NCBI RefSeq assembly: GCF_027922005.1
Contig: NZ_BSEV01000023.1
Span: 62,001-126,000, forward strand
Source of the DNA: Streptosporangium carneum
Lineage (GTDB): Bacteria > Actinomycetota > Actinomycetes > Streptosporangiales > Streptosporangiaceae
Direction: 5' to 3'
DNA: 64,000 nucleotides
Within the stretch, counting starts at the first letter, position 1; every line of letters begins with the position of its first letter. Position numbers and translations under genes: made by a program. Under the pieces are notes generated by a model, which had not been told where the DNA came from, ran no database searches, and was given only the letters and a program-made list of their open reading frames with translations. Positions 9,591 through 17,837 of the stretch are shown here, one piece after another.

Positions 9591-10718
9591 TCAGCCCACG
9601 CCCCATGGTTCCTTGACGGCTGGAGTGGCTGATTGGTTCTGCGCTGAGGTGCGCATACGGCCGAAACCTTTCAGCACCCGGTCGGCAAAGCGATACAGAT
9701 GAGGGCGATCCAAGACGATGGTGCGGGCCTTGTTGACCGGCGTACGGCCCATCCAGTGAACTGCGGCGGCGGGAGAGGGACGCGAGACACGGCCCTCCGC
9801 GACGAACAGGTCGCCGCTCTTCAGCCAGCTCTTGTACTCACGGCCGCCCTTGCCCATGTCCACCTGGTGCAGACCCGCGTTCGCGGCGTGCTCGGCCATG
9901 TGAAGGTGGTGCATGATGCCAGGGGAGTAGCGGGCGAACTCGGTGTCGTAGGCGGGGAACCAGCCGACCAGGGTGGTCGCGGTGCGCAGCCCGAAGTGAC
10001 CGGCGACGGGGGTGTCGCCGGCGTAGACCATGGTCAGCACGCCGGAGAAGGTCTCCGAGCGCTGCGCGTGCATCTGGTCGATCAGCCGGACGATCCACGG
10101 CTGGGCGAAACGGTCCACCCGGCCCGTGCGCCGGTACTGGTCGGACTTCCAGTCCAGCAGCGTCCGCAGGACCTCGGGGTCGGTGGAGTCCCATTCGAAG
10201 CGGATCTCGCCCTGCTCGCGGCCGAGCTTGCGCTCCTTGTAGCGGACGGTCTTGTAGTTCTTCGGGGAGTTCGTCTTGACCTGGTCGATATAGGTGTCGA
10301 ATCCCACGCTCAGGTCCATGACCGGCGCGGGCCGTACGTCTGACTGGTGGGCGGCGAAGGTCGGCTGGCCGGCCACCATGTGGTCGAAGTCGAAGACCGA
10401 CAGCTTGCAGGCGCGCAGCAGCGTCCTGGCGTCCAGCCGCAGCCCGGGAACCGAGATCAGGCCGTGGCAGGTGGTCAGGAAGCCGCCGAGCGGCTTGCCG
10501 ATCCCGAAGCTGTGCCGCTCGTAGGGGAAGAAACCGACGGTCTTGCCGCCGTCCTGGATGACGGCCACCCTCACGTAGTCGCGAAGACGGTCCATGGCCA
10601 GGGCGAACTCCACGGAAAGAAAGGGGTTGTCCAGGGACGGGTCCGCCCCCTGCAACTCCCGCCACCGGGATATCTCGGACTCCCCGAGGTCACCGGGGCG
10701 AACGACGACGATGTTCAC
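9591..10718 (-). CDS. CelD/FemAB-like acyltransferase (GNAT fold)
   Basis: 375 aa. The pattern NPFLSVEFALAM at the N-terminus, the central NYKTVRYKERKL segment and the C-terminal GHFGLRT...HHLHMAEHAANAG...DMGKGGREYKSWL match the Acetyltransf_6 (CelD/BcsL, FemAB-related) family found in many exopolysaccharide clusters, where it is thought to acylate the glycan or a precursor. Start is GTG 10718, which forms a GTGA overlap with the stop of the upstream membrane protein gene; GGCCAGG lies upstream. An earlier in-frame start would require reading through that gene. Confidence 0.82.
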   Translation of the reverse strand: MNIVVVRPGDLGESEISRWRELQGADPSLDNPFLSVEFALAMDRLRDYVRVAVIQDGGKTVGFFPYERHSFGIGKPLGGFLTTCHGLISVPGLRLDARTLLRACKLSVFDFDHMVAGQPTFAAHQSDVRPAPVMDLSVGFDTYIDQVKTNSPKNYKTVRYKERKLGREQGEIRFEWDSTDPEVLRTLLDWKSDQYRRTGRVDRFAQPWIVRLIDQMHAQRSETFSGVLTMVYAGDTPVAGHFGLRTATTLVGWFPAYDTEFARYSPGIMHHLHMAEHAANAGLHQVDMGKGGREYKSWLKSGDLFVAEGRVSRPSPAAAVHWMGRTPVNKARTIVLDRPHLYRFADRVLKGFGRMRTSAQNQSATPAVKEPWGVG

Positions 10719-11086
10719 CTTGACCTGGCCCCCTGTTCGGTCTGCAAGCTTCCGCTCCCCCGGTACAACACGCGTAGCACGTATATGAACCCGCCGAGCA
10801 CCGCGATGGTCGCCACCCCTGCGCGGGGCGACCACGCGCCAAAAGACAACATGGCAACGGCAAGGAGGACGTTCACAACCAGGCTTGCCGCTGCCCCCAC
10901 TGATAGTGCCGCAAGAGGGTCACGATCACGCAACAGTCCTACCACCGCCGCGCCCGGAACCACCAAAAGGAATAGAGGTGTCAGGACGAGGCGGAGCGGA
11001 GTGTCGATCCCGGCCAGCGCGATCACGGCCCCCGCCACGCACGCAAGGGTGAGCGCCCATCTGAGCACCTTGCGGTTGGTCGACAT
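10715..11086 (-). CDS. Small membrane protein
   Basis: 123 aa with four hydrophobic segments (about residues 10-26, 33-49, 59-80 and 87-105) and short charged loops. I recognise no family. The ATG at 11086 has GGAGCCAGGAG immediately upstream. It is the first gene of the minus-strand polysaccharide run and overlaps the acyltransferase gene by 4 bp, so it is probably a membrane partner or a short chain-length/assembly factor of that locus; this is inference from position. Confidence 0.75.
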   Translation of the reverse strand: MSTNRKVLRWALTLACVAGAVIALAGIDTPLRLVLTPLFLLVVPGAAVVGLLRDRDPLAALSVGAAASLVVNVLLAVAMLSFGAWSPRAGVATIAVLGGFIYVLRVLYRGSGSLQTEQGARSR

Positions 11087-11205
11087 CTCCTGGCTCCCGG
11101 TGGTAGTGGCGTGATCGATCGCCCATTCATGGGATCAATCACTTCGCATGGACGTCAATGCCGACGTTTGGCCCCAGTCCATGGTTTACCGGATCGCAAA
11201 GAGAT

Positions 11206-11225
11206 GTGCTGGCTTTATCCAGCAC
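11206..11225 (-). terminator. Hairpin after the sigma-factor fusion gene
   Basis: A perfect 7-bp stem GTGCTGG/CCAGCAC with a 6-nt loop lies 22 bp beyond the stop of the sigma-factor gene and upstream of the small membrane protein gene, both on the minus strand. It has no T-run, which is common for actinomycete terminators. It could equally be a leader structure of the polysaccharide operon. Confidence 0.4.
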
Positions 11226-11246
11226 GAGGTCAAATGATCATGCTGT

Positions 11247-12926
11247 CTACGACTCGGGATCCGCCGTCTCCAAGGGGGACGCCGTGGGCTCGGGAGGCGG
11301 GTCGCCCGCCGGTTCGGAGGCCTGCGGTGCAGGGCTTTCCCACGATATCGCGCAGCTTGAGCCGCCTCCGGCGGCGGCGAACGAGACGCGTCCCGAGCCG
11401 CTCTCCTCGGGGTCGGAGGCCGTGACCCAAATCACGCCCATGGCCCCGGCCCTGAGCCGCCCCCGCCGGGGGTGGACGGCGAGCCCGCCGGTGGTGGTGG
11501 CCGACCAGGAGATCACGGCGTTGTGGGCGGTGAGCCTGATCTGCCCGGAGCCCTGTTCGATCTCCGTGGGGCATGACACGGCCAGCCGCGCGGCCGCCGG
11601 CGGGGCGGCGGGGGTGCGGGTGACGCGGGGCCGCGCGGCCGTGGGCCGCCGGGTCGCAGACGGCTTCGTCGGGGCGGGGGCCGTCGCGCCGGCCCGCCCG
11701 TCCCCGCCCCTGTCCCCGTCGCTGTCACTGTCCCCGTCTCCGTTCCTGGACGGGGTCGGGGTGGGAAGCGGGCCCGCGGGCGGTTCCGGCGGTCCCTGCT
11801 CCTCGTCGGCCCCGAGCGCGGGGTCGGGTCCCGGCTCCGGCTCGGAGGAAGGGGAGACCGGTGGGACGAGCGAGGGCGACCCGCCGGGCGCCGCCTCGGC
11901 GAGCACGTCCCCGCGGCTCGCGACGTCGTGGCCGGCGGCCACGACCGCCGCCGCCGTCACCGCCAGCACGCAGACGGCGGCCACGATCGCGGACTTCGCC
12001 CGCCGGGCGGGTCTGCGCCGCGGCTCGGAGGCCGCGCGCCTGGCGCTCCTGCGGCGCGTCCCCGAGCGCCCTTTCGCGGCGACGGGGAAGCCCGCCCTGT
12101 CGAGGCGGTCGCCCACGGCGGCGATCAGGGCGCGCGTCTCCGCGGAGTCCGGGTTCACGCAGGTCTCGACGACCTGGCGGCGCAGGGAGAGCGGCGGGAG
12201 GGCGGGAGGCGCCATGTCGAGCAGCCCCGTGGCCGAGACGTGCCGGTCCCGCAGCTCCGCGCAGACCTCGCAGCGGCCGATGTGGCTGGACAGCCGCCTG
12301 CGCAGCATCGTGGTGAGCGGGCCCTCCCAGGAGTCGACCATCGCCGACAGGTCGGGGCAGTGCGCCCGTCCCACCCTGGCCAGCACGACCGCGGCGGCGG
12401 AGTTCTCCAGGTGCTCACGTGCCCGGGTCGCCGCGGCCGTCGCCTGCCGCGAGGTCAGCCCGAGCACCAGGCCGACCTCGCCCGCGGTCAGCTCGTGCCG
12501 CAGGGACAGCTCCAGCGCCTGGCGGTCCCGCCCGTCCAGCTCGGCCAGCGCCTCGCGCACCAGCCCGCCCAGTTCCCCCTCACCCGGGTCGTCGTGGTCG
12601 CGGGGCGCCGGAGTCCGGTCGGCCGCGGACGTGGGGGATCCGCTCGGGGACCTGTTCCCGCACCGGGCGCGGACCAGGGCGTACAGCCACGGGCGCAGAC
12701 GATCGCGCTCACGCAGCCTGTCCACCAGCTCGTGGGCGGCCACCAGGGCGTCGTGCACGGCGGCCGCCGCGTCCCGGTCGCCCAGCAGGGAGACGGCGTA
12801 GTCGTGGAGACGTTCCGCGTAGGAGTCGTAGAGGTCGCGGGACGCCTCGGCGTCGCCGCGCCTGAGCGCCTCGACGAGGTGACGGTCGTCGGTTCGGCCG
12901 ACGGCGGGCCATGCGGGCACGGACAT
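11247..12926 (-). CDS. Membrane-tethered ECF-like sigma factor fused to anti-sigma-like zinc finger
   Basis: 559 aa. Residues about 10-80 resemble sigma region 2 (DRHLVEALRRGDAEASRDLYDSY then RPWLYALVRARC); about 130-185 resemble region 4 (ALAELDGRDRQALELSLRHEL). Next comes a zf-HC2-type site with His215, Cys219 and Cys222, a basic linker, one transmembrane helix at about 313-335, a Pro/Ser/Glu-rich stalk and a C-terminal outside domain with two Cys. Sigma and anti-sigma modules in one chain are known from some actinobacterial ECF groups with C-terminal extensions. Signal release, possibly by proteolysis, is inference. Start ATG 12926 has GGGGAGGA upstream with a short spacer; an ATG at 12959 is an alternative. 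Confidence 0.75.
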   Translation of the reverse strand: MSVPAWPAVGRTDDRHLVEALRRGDAEASRDLYDSYAERLHDYAVSLLGDRDAAAAVHDALVAAHELVDRLRERDRLRPWLYALVRARCGNRSPSGSPTSAADRTPAPRDHDDPGEGELGGLVREALAELDGRDRQALELSLRHELTAGEVGLVLGLTSRQATAAATRAREHLENSAAAVVLARVGRAHCPDLSAMVDSWEGPLTTMLRRRLSSHIGRCEVCAELRDRHVSATGLLDMAPPALPPLSLRRQVVETCVNPDSAETRALIAAVGDRLDRAGFPVAAKGRSGTRRRSARRAASEPRRRPARRAKSAIVAAVCVLAVTAAAVVAAGHDVASRGDVLAEAAPGGSPSLVPPVSPSSEPEPGPDPALGADEEQGPPEPPAGPLPTPTPSRNGDGDSDSDGDRGGDGRAGATAPAPTKPSATRRPTAARPRVTRTPAAPPAAARLAVSCPTEIEQGSGQIRLTAHNAVISWSATTTGGLAVHPRRGRLRAGAMGVIWVTASDPEESGSGRVSFAAAGGGSSCAISWESPAPQASEPAGDPPPEPTASPLETADPES

Positions 12927-13026
12927 TCCTCCCCGTAGACGGACTCGTTCACGGGCCATGCCCGAGACCCCACACGCGTAGGACGCCACCTGGCCGTCAT
13001 GGGTTGTCCTAACCGGTCGATATCAT

Positions 13027-13057
13027 TCCCAACTGGCATGAACTGGTAAAATTGGGA
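13027..13057. promoter_or_regulatory. Candidate operator upstream of the sigma-factor gene
   Basis: TCCCAA at 13027-13032 and TTGGGA at 13052-13057 form an inverted repeat that encloses two AACTGG direct repeats spaced by exactly 10 bp (13031 and 13041). It lies about 100 bp upstream of the sigma-factor start, in the 174-bp gap after the VWA gene. No promoter consensus was identified with confidence. Confidence 0.3.
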
Positions 13058-13100
13058 CAGGTGTGGCCGGTGGGGCGTGTGTCGTACGAGGGGAGGAATG

Positions 13101-14867
13101 TCAGCAGTGAGGTGCGCAGATGCGGCGCTTCATGCCTTCCAGGAAGAACGTGCGGACCTGACCGATGTCCTTGGCGATGTAGGCGTCGCCGCCGGTCGCC
13201 CTGGCCAGCGCGTCCATCTGGCGCTTGCCCTTGGGGGCGTCGGGACCGAAGGCGATGATCAGGACGCTGACCGGCCTCTCCGGGTCGTACGCCTCCTTCA
13301 GCCTCCTCAGGATCTCCGCGTTGGAGACGCCGCCGTCGGGGTCGTCGTTGCCCGCGCCGTCGGTGAGGATCAGCACCGTGTTGATCTTGTCGCCCTGGTA
13401 CTCCTTGTTCATCTGCTCGTAGGCGGCGGCGAGAGTGTCGTTGAGGCCGGTGTCGCCGGTCTCGACGGCCTTCGTCGTGGCCAGTTTCCTGTTGATGAGA
13501 TCCCTGCGCAGGACGCCGTCCAGGTTCTCGGTCAGCGGGCCGACGGGAACCGTCCTGCGGTAGTCGACGCCCTGGCCCTCGAGATGCGTGGAGAACTCCC
13601 AGAGCCCGATCTCGCTCTTGACGGGGAACAGCTTGATGCCCTCCGTGGCGATCCTCGTGATCGCCTGCATCCGGGTCAGGCCCGTGCCCGGCACCGGCAG
13701 CGCCATGGTGCCGGAGACGTCCAGCAGGGTGAGCAGCCTGGTGCCGAGGTTCAGTCGCGACCACGACTGCGACAGCTTCGCGACGGTCGCGGCGTCGGGC
13801 GTCCTGAGCGTCCGGGGAGCCTTCGCCTGGAAGCCGCCCGAGGCGGAGAGAGCCTCGCCGCCCTGTCCGTCGGGGGTGCGAAAGCCCCGGTCCCTGAGGT
13901 CCTTCGCCGCGGCCTCGCCGGCGAGGTCCTTCTGGAACGCCTCCGCGACCGCGCGGACCCTGGAGTCCTTCGCGGTGACCACCAGCGGGTAGTCGAGATC
14001 GATGGTTCCCTCGGCCGGATACAGCGGCACGGCGGGCGCCTGCGGCTTCTTGGCGTTGTTGAACGCCCACACGCCCTGCTCGGAGGCGACGCCGACCGGG
14101 ATCCTCCTGCCCTTGACACCGAGGCTCGCCAGCAGCGCCTCCTGGTCGCGGACGGTCGAGCCGGACAACGTCTTGAGCGCGCCGACCAGCTCCTGCTGGC
14201 CGACGCCCGAGGCCGTGGCCGTGCCGGAGGCCGCCAGCAACGCGCCGAGCCCGGCGGCGTTGAGCGAGGGGTCCAGCGTGAGCACGCGCACCCTGCGTCC
14301 CGGACCGCCGGGGTCGGTCACGTTCGCGGCGGCGATCATGCCGCTCCAGCCCACCCTGCCGAGGTTCTTCCTGAGATCCTGGACGACCGAGCCCGAGGTC
14401 ACCATCACGATGGGGGAGCGGGCGACCGACGGCCCGGGGGCGGGCGCCTGCGGGTTCTTCGCCCTGAGGCCGGTCACCCACAGCGACGAGTCCGGGATCC
14501 ACACGTCCATCGCCCCGACCTTGCCGCCGGTGCCGCCCAGGCCGGCGGCCACGGTCGCGGACGCGTCCCCGGTCACCGTGACGACGGCGCACCCGCCGTC
14601 GATCTCGTGGGCGGCCTTGGTGAAGCGTTCGGCGATCCTGGACACGGCGGGCTGGATGTCGGGTGAGGCGGTGACCCGCAGCGGGATCTCGCCTCCCATG
14701 CACCCGCGGTCCCGGTTGATGATCACGAAGGCGGCGACGCCGAGCAGCACCGCGAGGGCGACCGATCCGGCCAGCGGGGCCAGCACCGCGGCGCGTCCGC
14801 GTCTGCGCCGCCTGGGAGGCAGGTTGTAGCCGTCGTCGAGCTCATCCGTCCGGTGACGTCCGCTCAC
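13101..14867 (-). CDS. Membrane-anchored solute-binding/VWA domain protein
   Basis: 588 aa. A cytoplasmic Arg-rich tail (RRRRRGR) precedes one transmembrane helix (about residues 25-50), so it is anchored with the bulk outside. Residues about 60-350 look like a type II extracellular solute-binding protein (SBP_bac_11-like); residues about 375-580 are a von Willebrand A domain with MIDAS Asp383, Ser385 and Thr387 (DxSxT instead of DxSxS) and the ILTDGAGND metal-site loop. Start is GTG 14867 with AGAGGG about 6 bases upstream. Such SBP-VWA proteins are common but uncharacterised in actinomycetes. Ligand unknown. It precedes the sigma-factor fusion gene on the same strand. Confidence 0.82.
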   Translation of the reverse strand: MSGRHRTDELDDGYNLPPRRRRRGRAAVLAPLAGSVALAVLLGVAAFVIINRDRGCMGGEIPLRVTASPDIQPAVSRIAERFTKAAHEIDGGCAVVTVTGDASATVAAGLGGTGGKVGAMDVWIPDSSLWVTGLRAKNPQAPAPGPSVARSPIVMVTSGSVVQDLRKNLGRVGWSGMIAAANVTDPGGPGRRVRVLTLDPSLNAAGLGALLAASGTATASGVGQQELVGALKTLSGSTVRDQEALLASLGVKGRRIPVGVASEQGVWAFNNAKKPQAPAVPLYPAEGTIDLDYPLVVTAKDSRVRAVAEAFQKDLAGEAAAKDLRDRGFRTPDGQGGEALSASGGFQAKAPRTLRTPDAATVAKLSQSWSRLNLGTRLLTLLDVSGTMALPVPGTGLTRMQAITRIATEGIKLFPVKSEIGLWEFSTHLEGQGVDYRRTVPVGPLTENLDGVLRRDLINRKLATTKAVETGDTGLNDTLAAAYEQMNKEYQGDKINTVLILTDGAGNDDPDGGVSNAEILRRLKEAYDPERPVSVLIIAFGPDAPKGKRQMDALARATGGDAYIAKDIGQVRTFFLEGMKRRICAPHC

Positions 14868-15041
14868 GATGCCCTCTTCGGTGTCGATGTCCTGAAACTA
14901 GCGGGTCACCTTATCCGGAGGTTCTCCGCAATGTTCACGGAACTGTACTGGGAACGCTTATCGTGGCAAAACACCCTTCTTGGTGCATGTATCACCGTAA
15001 GTGACGCATATTGATCTCTGTGTCGTGCGAGAAAGCCCAGG

Positions 15042-15713
15042 TCAGTGACAGCAGCTCTGTCCGCGCCAGGCCTTGCGCCCCTCCCGTACGGCCACCGCCG
15101 CCAGCAGCACCGCCATGGCCGGATCGGCCCACCACCAGCCGACGCCGTTCAGGGCGACCCCGGCCAGCACTCCCGCGGCCACCGCCGCGCACAGCAGGTT
15201 CTGGGTGCCCTCGCCCGAGGTCGCCGCCGAACCCAGCCTCGCGCCGAGCCGCCGCTTCGCCAGGCCCAGGAGCGGCATGCTGACAAGGCTGACCGCCGTG
15301 ACCGCCGCGCCCAGCGCGCTGGGCACGGCCCGGTGTCCCATCTGCAGGTCGTAGGCCACGTGCAGCGCCAGATAGGGGGCCAGCAGCCAGAAACTGATCG
15401 CCACCGCCCTGCTCGCCTTGCCCTCCGCGTCCGCCGAGTGGGTCCGGTGCCCGGTGAACCGCCAGACCACGATGAGGCTCGCCAGCGCCTCGACCAGCGA
15501 CGACGCGCCCCAGCCGATCAGCGCGACCGAGTGCGAGCCGAGCCCCGCGGCGATGCCGAGGCCGCTCTCGACGCCCAGCCAGACCAGTGTGACCAGCGAG
15601 AGGGCGCGCGCCCTGCGGGCGTCGCGCAGCCATTCCTCGCTCGTGGTCCTGGCCTGCGACGTCTGGTCGGCCACGATGACGCCCGGATCACCAAATATCA
15701 CGCTGGGTAACAT
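15042..15713 (-). CDS. Cation diffusion facilitator (CDF) family transporter
   Basis: 223 aa with six hydrophobic segments. GSHSVALIGWGASSLVEALAS matches the TM2 region of CDF proteins, LHVAYDL provides the H-x3-D pair in TM5 and WWADPAMAVLLAAVAVREG is the C-terminal TM6 motif. The usual cytoplasmic C-terminal domain is absent, so it is a short-type member exporting divalent metal; the metal cannot be read. I chose ATG 15713 because GAGG lies 7-4 bases upstream; longer forms would run into the divergent promoter region. Cys-Cys-His at the end is notable for a metal transporter. Confidence 0.82.
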   Translation of the reverse strand: MLPSVIFGDPGVIVADQTSQARTTSEEWLRDARRARALSLVTLVWLGVESGLGIAAGLGSHSVALIGWGASSLVEALASLIVVWRFTGHRTHSADAEGKASRAVAISFWLLAPYLALHVAYDLQMGHRAVPSALGAAVTAVSLVSMPLLGLAKRRLGARLGSAATSGEGTQNLLCAAVAAGVLAGVALNGVGWWWADPAMAVLLAAVAVREGRKAWRGQSCCH

Positions 15714-15892
15714 ACACCTCACGCGCCGCGGTGACGGCGCGAAGCCGTGAAGCTCTCGATGATCGCCGCGGCCGCGTAGTCTCCCGGATGAAGCGTCAGC
15801 GGACGTCCGGGGCTCTCCCGGGCGGAGCACCGACAGACGCCCGGGCTCTCCCGGGCGAAAGAGCCCATCGGACTCCCGGAGGTAGAGTTCTC

Positions 15893-16666
15893 GTGCCGTT
15901 CACGCCCAGCCACGTCGCCGCCGTGCTGCCGCTGATCTCCTCGGCACGGCTCCGCCGCATCCTCGACCCCTGGGCGCTCGCCCTGGGCGCGATGACGCCG
16001 GATCTGCCGATCTTCTTCTCCTTCCTGCCGGACTACACGATCTGGCACTCCCTCCAGGGCATCCTCACAATCGACCCGTTCGCCGTCGTCGTGATGTTCG
16101 TGCTCTTCCACGGCCTGCTCCGCGACCCCCTGATCGCCCTGCTGCCCCAGAGCCTCGTGGGCAGGGCCGCCTCACTGGCCCCGAAGTGGCAAGGTCTGCG
16201 ACGGCTGCCCGCCGTGATCGCGGGAGGCGTCGTCGGCGCCGCCACCCACAAACTGTGGGACTCCTTCACACACTCCTACGGCCAGAGGGTGTGGGGCTGG
16301 GAGTGGCTGTCGGAGCCCGCCATCGGTCCCCTGCCGACCTTCCGCGTGCTGCAGTACCTCTCGACCGTGGTCGGTCTCGCCGTCGTACTCTGGTGGACCT
16401 GGTGCGGGCTCTCGCGCATGGAACCGGTCACGGCCCCCGAACGGCTGCTGCTCTCCGTTCCGGTACGGCGCGGTGTGCTCCTGGCGACGGTGGCCGCGAC
16501 CCTGATGGGCGCGGCGGTGTGGCCGAGGATCTATCCGCCGTCGGGCAGGGCGGAACTGATCACCAGGATGGGGGCCGGAGTCGTGGTCGGCTGCTGCGCG
16601 CTGCTGATCGCGTATGCCGTGATGTGGCAGCTCAGGCGGGCCATGACAGTATCTCAACGTGCCTAA
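15893..16666 (+). CDS. DUF4184 family membrane protein
   Basis: 257 aa. PFTPSHVAAVLPLISS at the start and LGAMTPDLPIFFSF are characteristic of DUF4184, integral membrane proteins of unknown function with conserved His/Asp residues (also THKLWDSFTH). About seven hydrophobic segments. The GTG start at 15893 is supported by GGAGGT 9 bases upstream. The 3' end overlaps the GTG of the RNA methyltransferase gene by 8 bp, so the two are likely co-translated. Confidence 0.85.
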   Translation: MPFTPSHVAAVLPLISSARLRRILDPWALALGAMTPDLPIFFSFLPDYTIWHSLQGILTIDPFAVVVMFVLFHGLLRDPLIALLPQSLVGRAASLAPKWQGLRRLPAVIAGGVVGAATHKLWDSFTHSYGQRVWGWEWLSEPAIGPLPTFRVLQYLSTVVGLAVVLWWTWCGLSRMEPVTAPERLLLSVPVRRGVLLATVAATLMGAAVWPRIYPPSGRAELITRMGAGVVVGCCALLIAYAVMWQLRRAMTVSQRA

Positions 16667-17627
16667 CGCCTCAGATCCCCGCCTGGCCGACTACGCGGGC
16701 CTGCGCGACGTCGAACTGCGCAAGAGCCTGGAGGCCGAGCACGGCCTGTTCATCGCCGAGGGAGAGAAGGTGATCCGCAGGGCCGTCGCGGCCGGTTACC
16801 CGGTACGGTCGGTGCTGTTGACCCGCCGCTGGGAGAACTCCCTGGCCGACCTGCTGGGCGGCCTCGGCGACCGGGTCCACGTGGTCGAGGACGACGTCAT
16901 GGAGGCGATCGCCGGCTTCCCCGTCCACCGGGGCGCCCTGGCCGCGATGGACCGCAAACGGCTGCCCACGGTCACCGAGGCACTGCGCGGAGTCCCTCCC
17001 GAGGTCCCCGTTCACGACCCTGTTCCCGGGCGGGGGACTCCGGACGTCCATGAGCGGGGGAAGCCCGACGCTCCCGGGCGGGGGACTCCAGACGTTCACG
17101 AGCGGGGGAAGCCGGACGACCAGGCGGCTGCGGAGACCTCAGGACGGTCTCTTACCGGCCCTCGCCGCATCCTCGTCCTTGAGGATCTCGTGGACCACGG
17201 CAACGTCGGCGCGATCTTCCGGTGCGCCGCCGCCCTCGGCGTCGAGGCCGTGATCCTCTCCCCGCGCTGCGCCGATCCCCTCTACCGCAGGTCGGTGAAG
17301 GTCTCCATGGGCGCGGTCTTCGCCATCCCCTACGCCCGGATGACCAACTGGTACGACGGCCTGGCGGAACTCCGCACGGCGGGCTTCCAGACCCTGGCGC
17401 TGACCCCGGACCAGTCCGCCACACCGATCGACGGGATCCCCATGGGTGAGCGGGTCGCCCTCCTGCTCGGCTCGGAGGGCGACGGCCTGTCCTCCCGCTG
17501 GCTGCACGAGGCCGACGAGCCGGTGTGCATCCCGATGAGCCGGGGCGCGATGGACCTCGGCGTCGACTCCCTCAACGTGGTCGCCGCCGCCGCCATCGCC
17601 TGTCACGGACTGATGCGCTCCTCGTAG
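16659..17627 (+). CDS. TrmH family (SPOUT) RNA 2'-O-methyltransferase
   Basis: 322 aa. The N-terminal substrate-binding domain (EAEHGLFIAEGEKVIRRA, FPVHRGALA) is followed at about residue 165 by the SPOUT domain with motif 1 VDHGNVGAIFRCA, motif 2 LLLGSEGDGLS and motif 3 IPMSR...DSLNVVAAAAI, the AdoMet trefoil knot. It should 2'-O-methylate rRNA or tRNA; the target is not predictable. The linker between domains (residues 123-154) is two copies of a 16-residue unit, an extra not usual for the family. GTG start within the end of the DUF4184 gene. Confidence 0.9.
   Translation: MPNASDPRLADYAGLRDVELRKSLEAEHGLFIAEGEKVIRRAVAAGYPVRSVLLTRRWENSLADLLGGLGDRVHVVEDDVMEAIAGFPVHRGALAAMDRKRLPTVTEALRGVPPEVPVHDPVPGRGTPDVHERGKPDAPGRGTPDVHERGKPDDQAAAETSGRSLTGPRRILVLEDLVDHGNVGAIFRCAAALGVEAVILSPRCADPLYRRSVKVSMGAVFAIPYARMTNWYDGLAELRTAGFQTLALTPDQSATPIDGIPMGERVALLLGSEGDGLSSRWLHEADEPVCIPMSRGAMDLGVDSLNVVAAAAIACHGLMRSS
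17025..17120 (+). repeat. In-frame 48-bp tandem duplication in the TrmH linker
   Basis: Two head-to-tail 48-bp units encode a 16-residue sequence beginning PGRGTPDVHERGKPD. The copies differ at four synonymous third positions and at the last codon (Ala versus Asp). Confidence 0.9.
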
Positions 17628-17837
17628 AGCCTGCTTCGTGGGTCGGGCGGCTTGGGGACTGCGCTCGGGCGGTTGTCCTTGGGGTGCCGGTGATCCTGAG
17701 TCGCTGACGGCGTGGGTGTTCGGTGGGTTCTCTTGGTTCGGGTGGTTCGAGGAGCATCCCGACGCCGCCTGTCGTTTCGGGGATGACCCCGGTAAAATCG
17801 CCGATCCTGTCCGTCCTGATCGATCGAGGAGGGCTCC

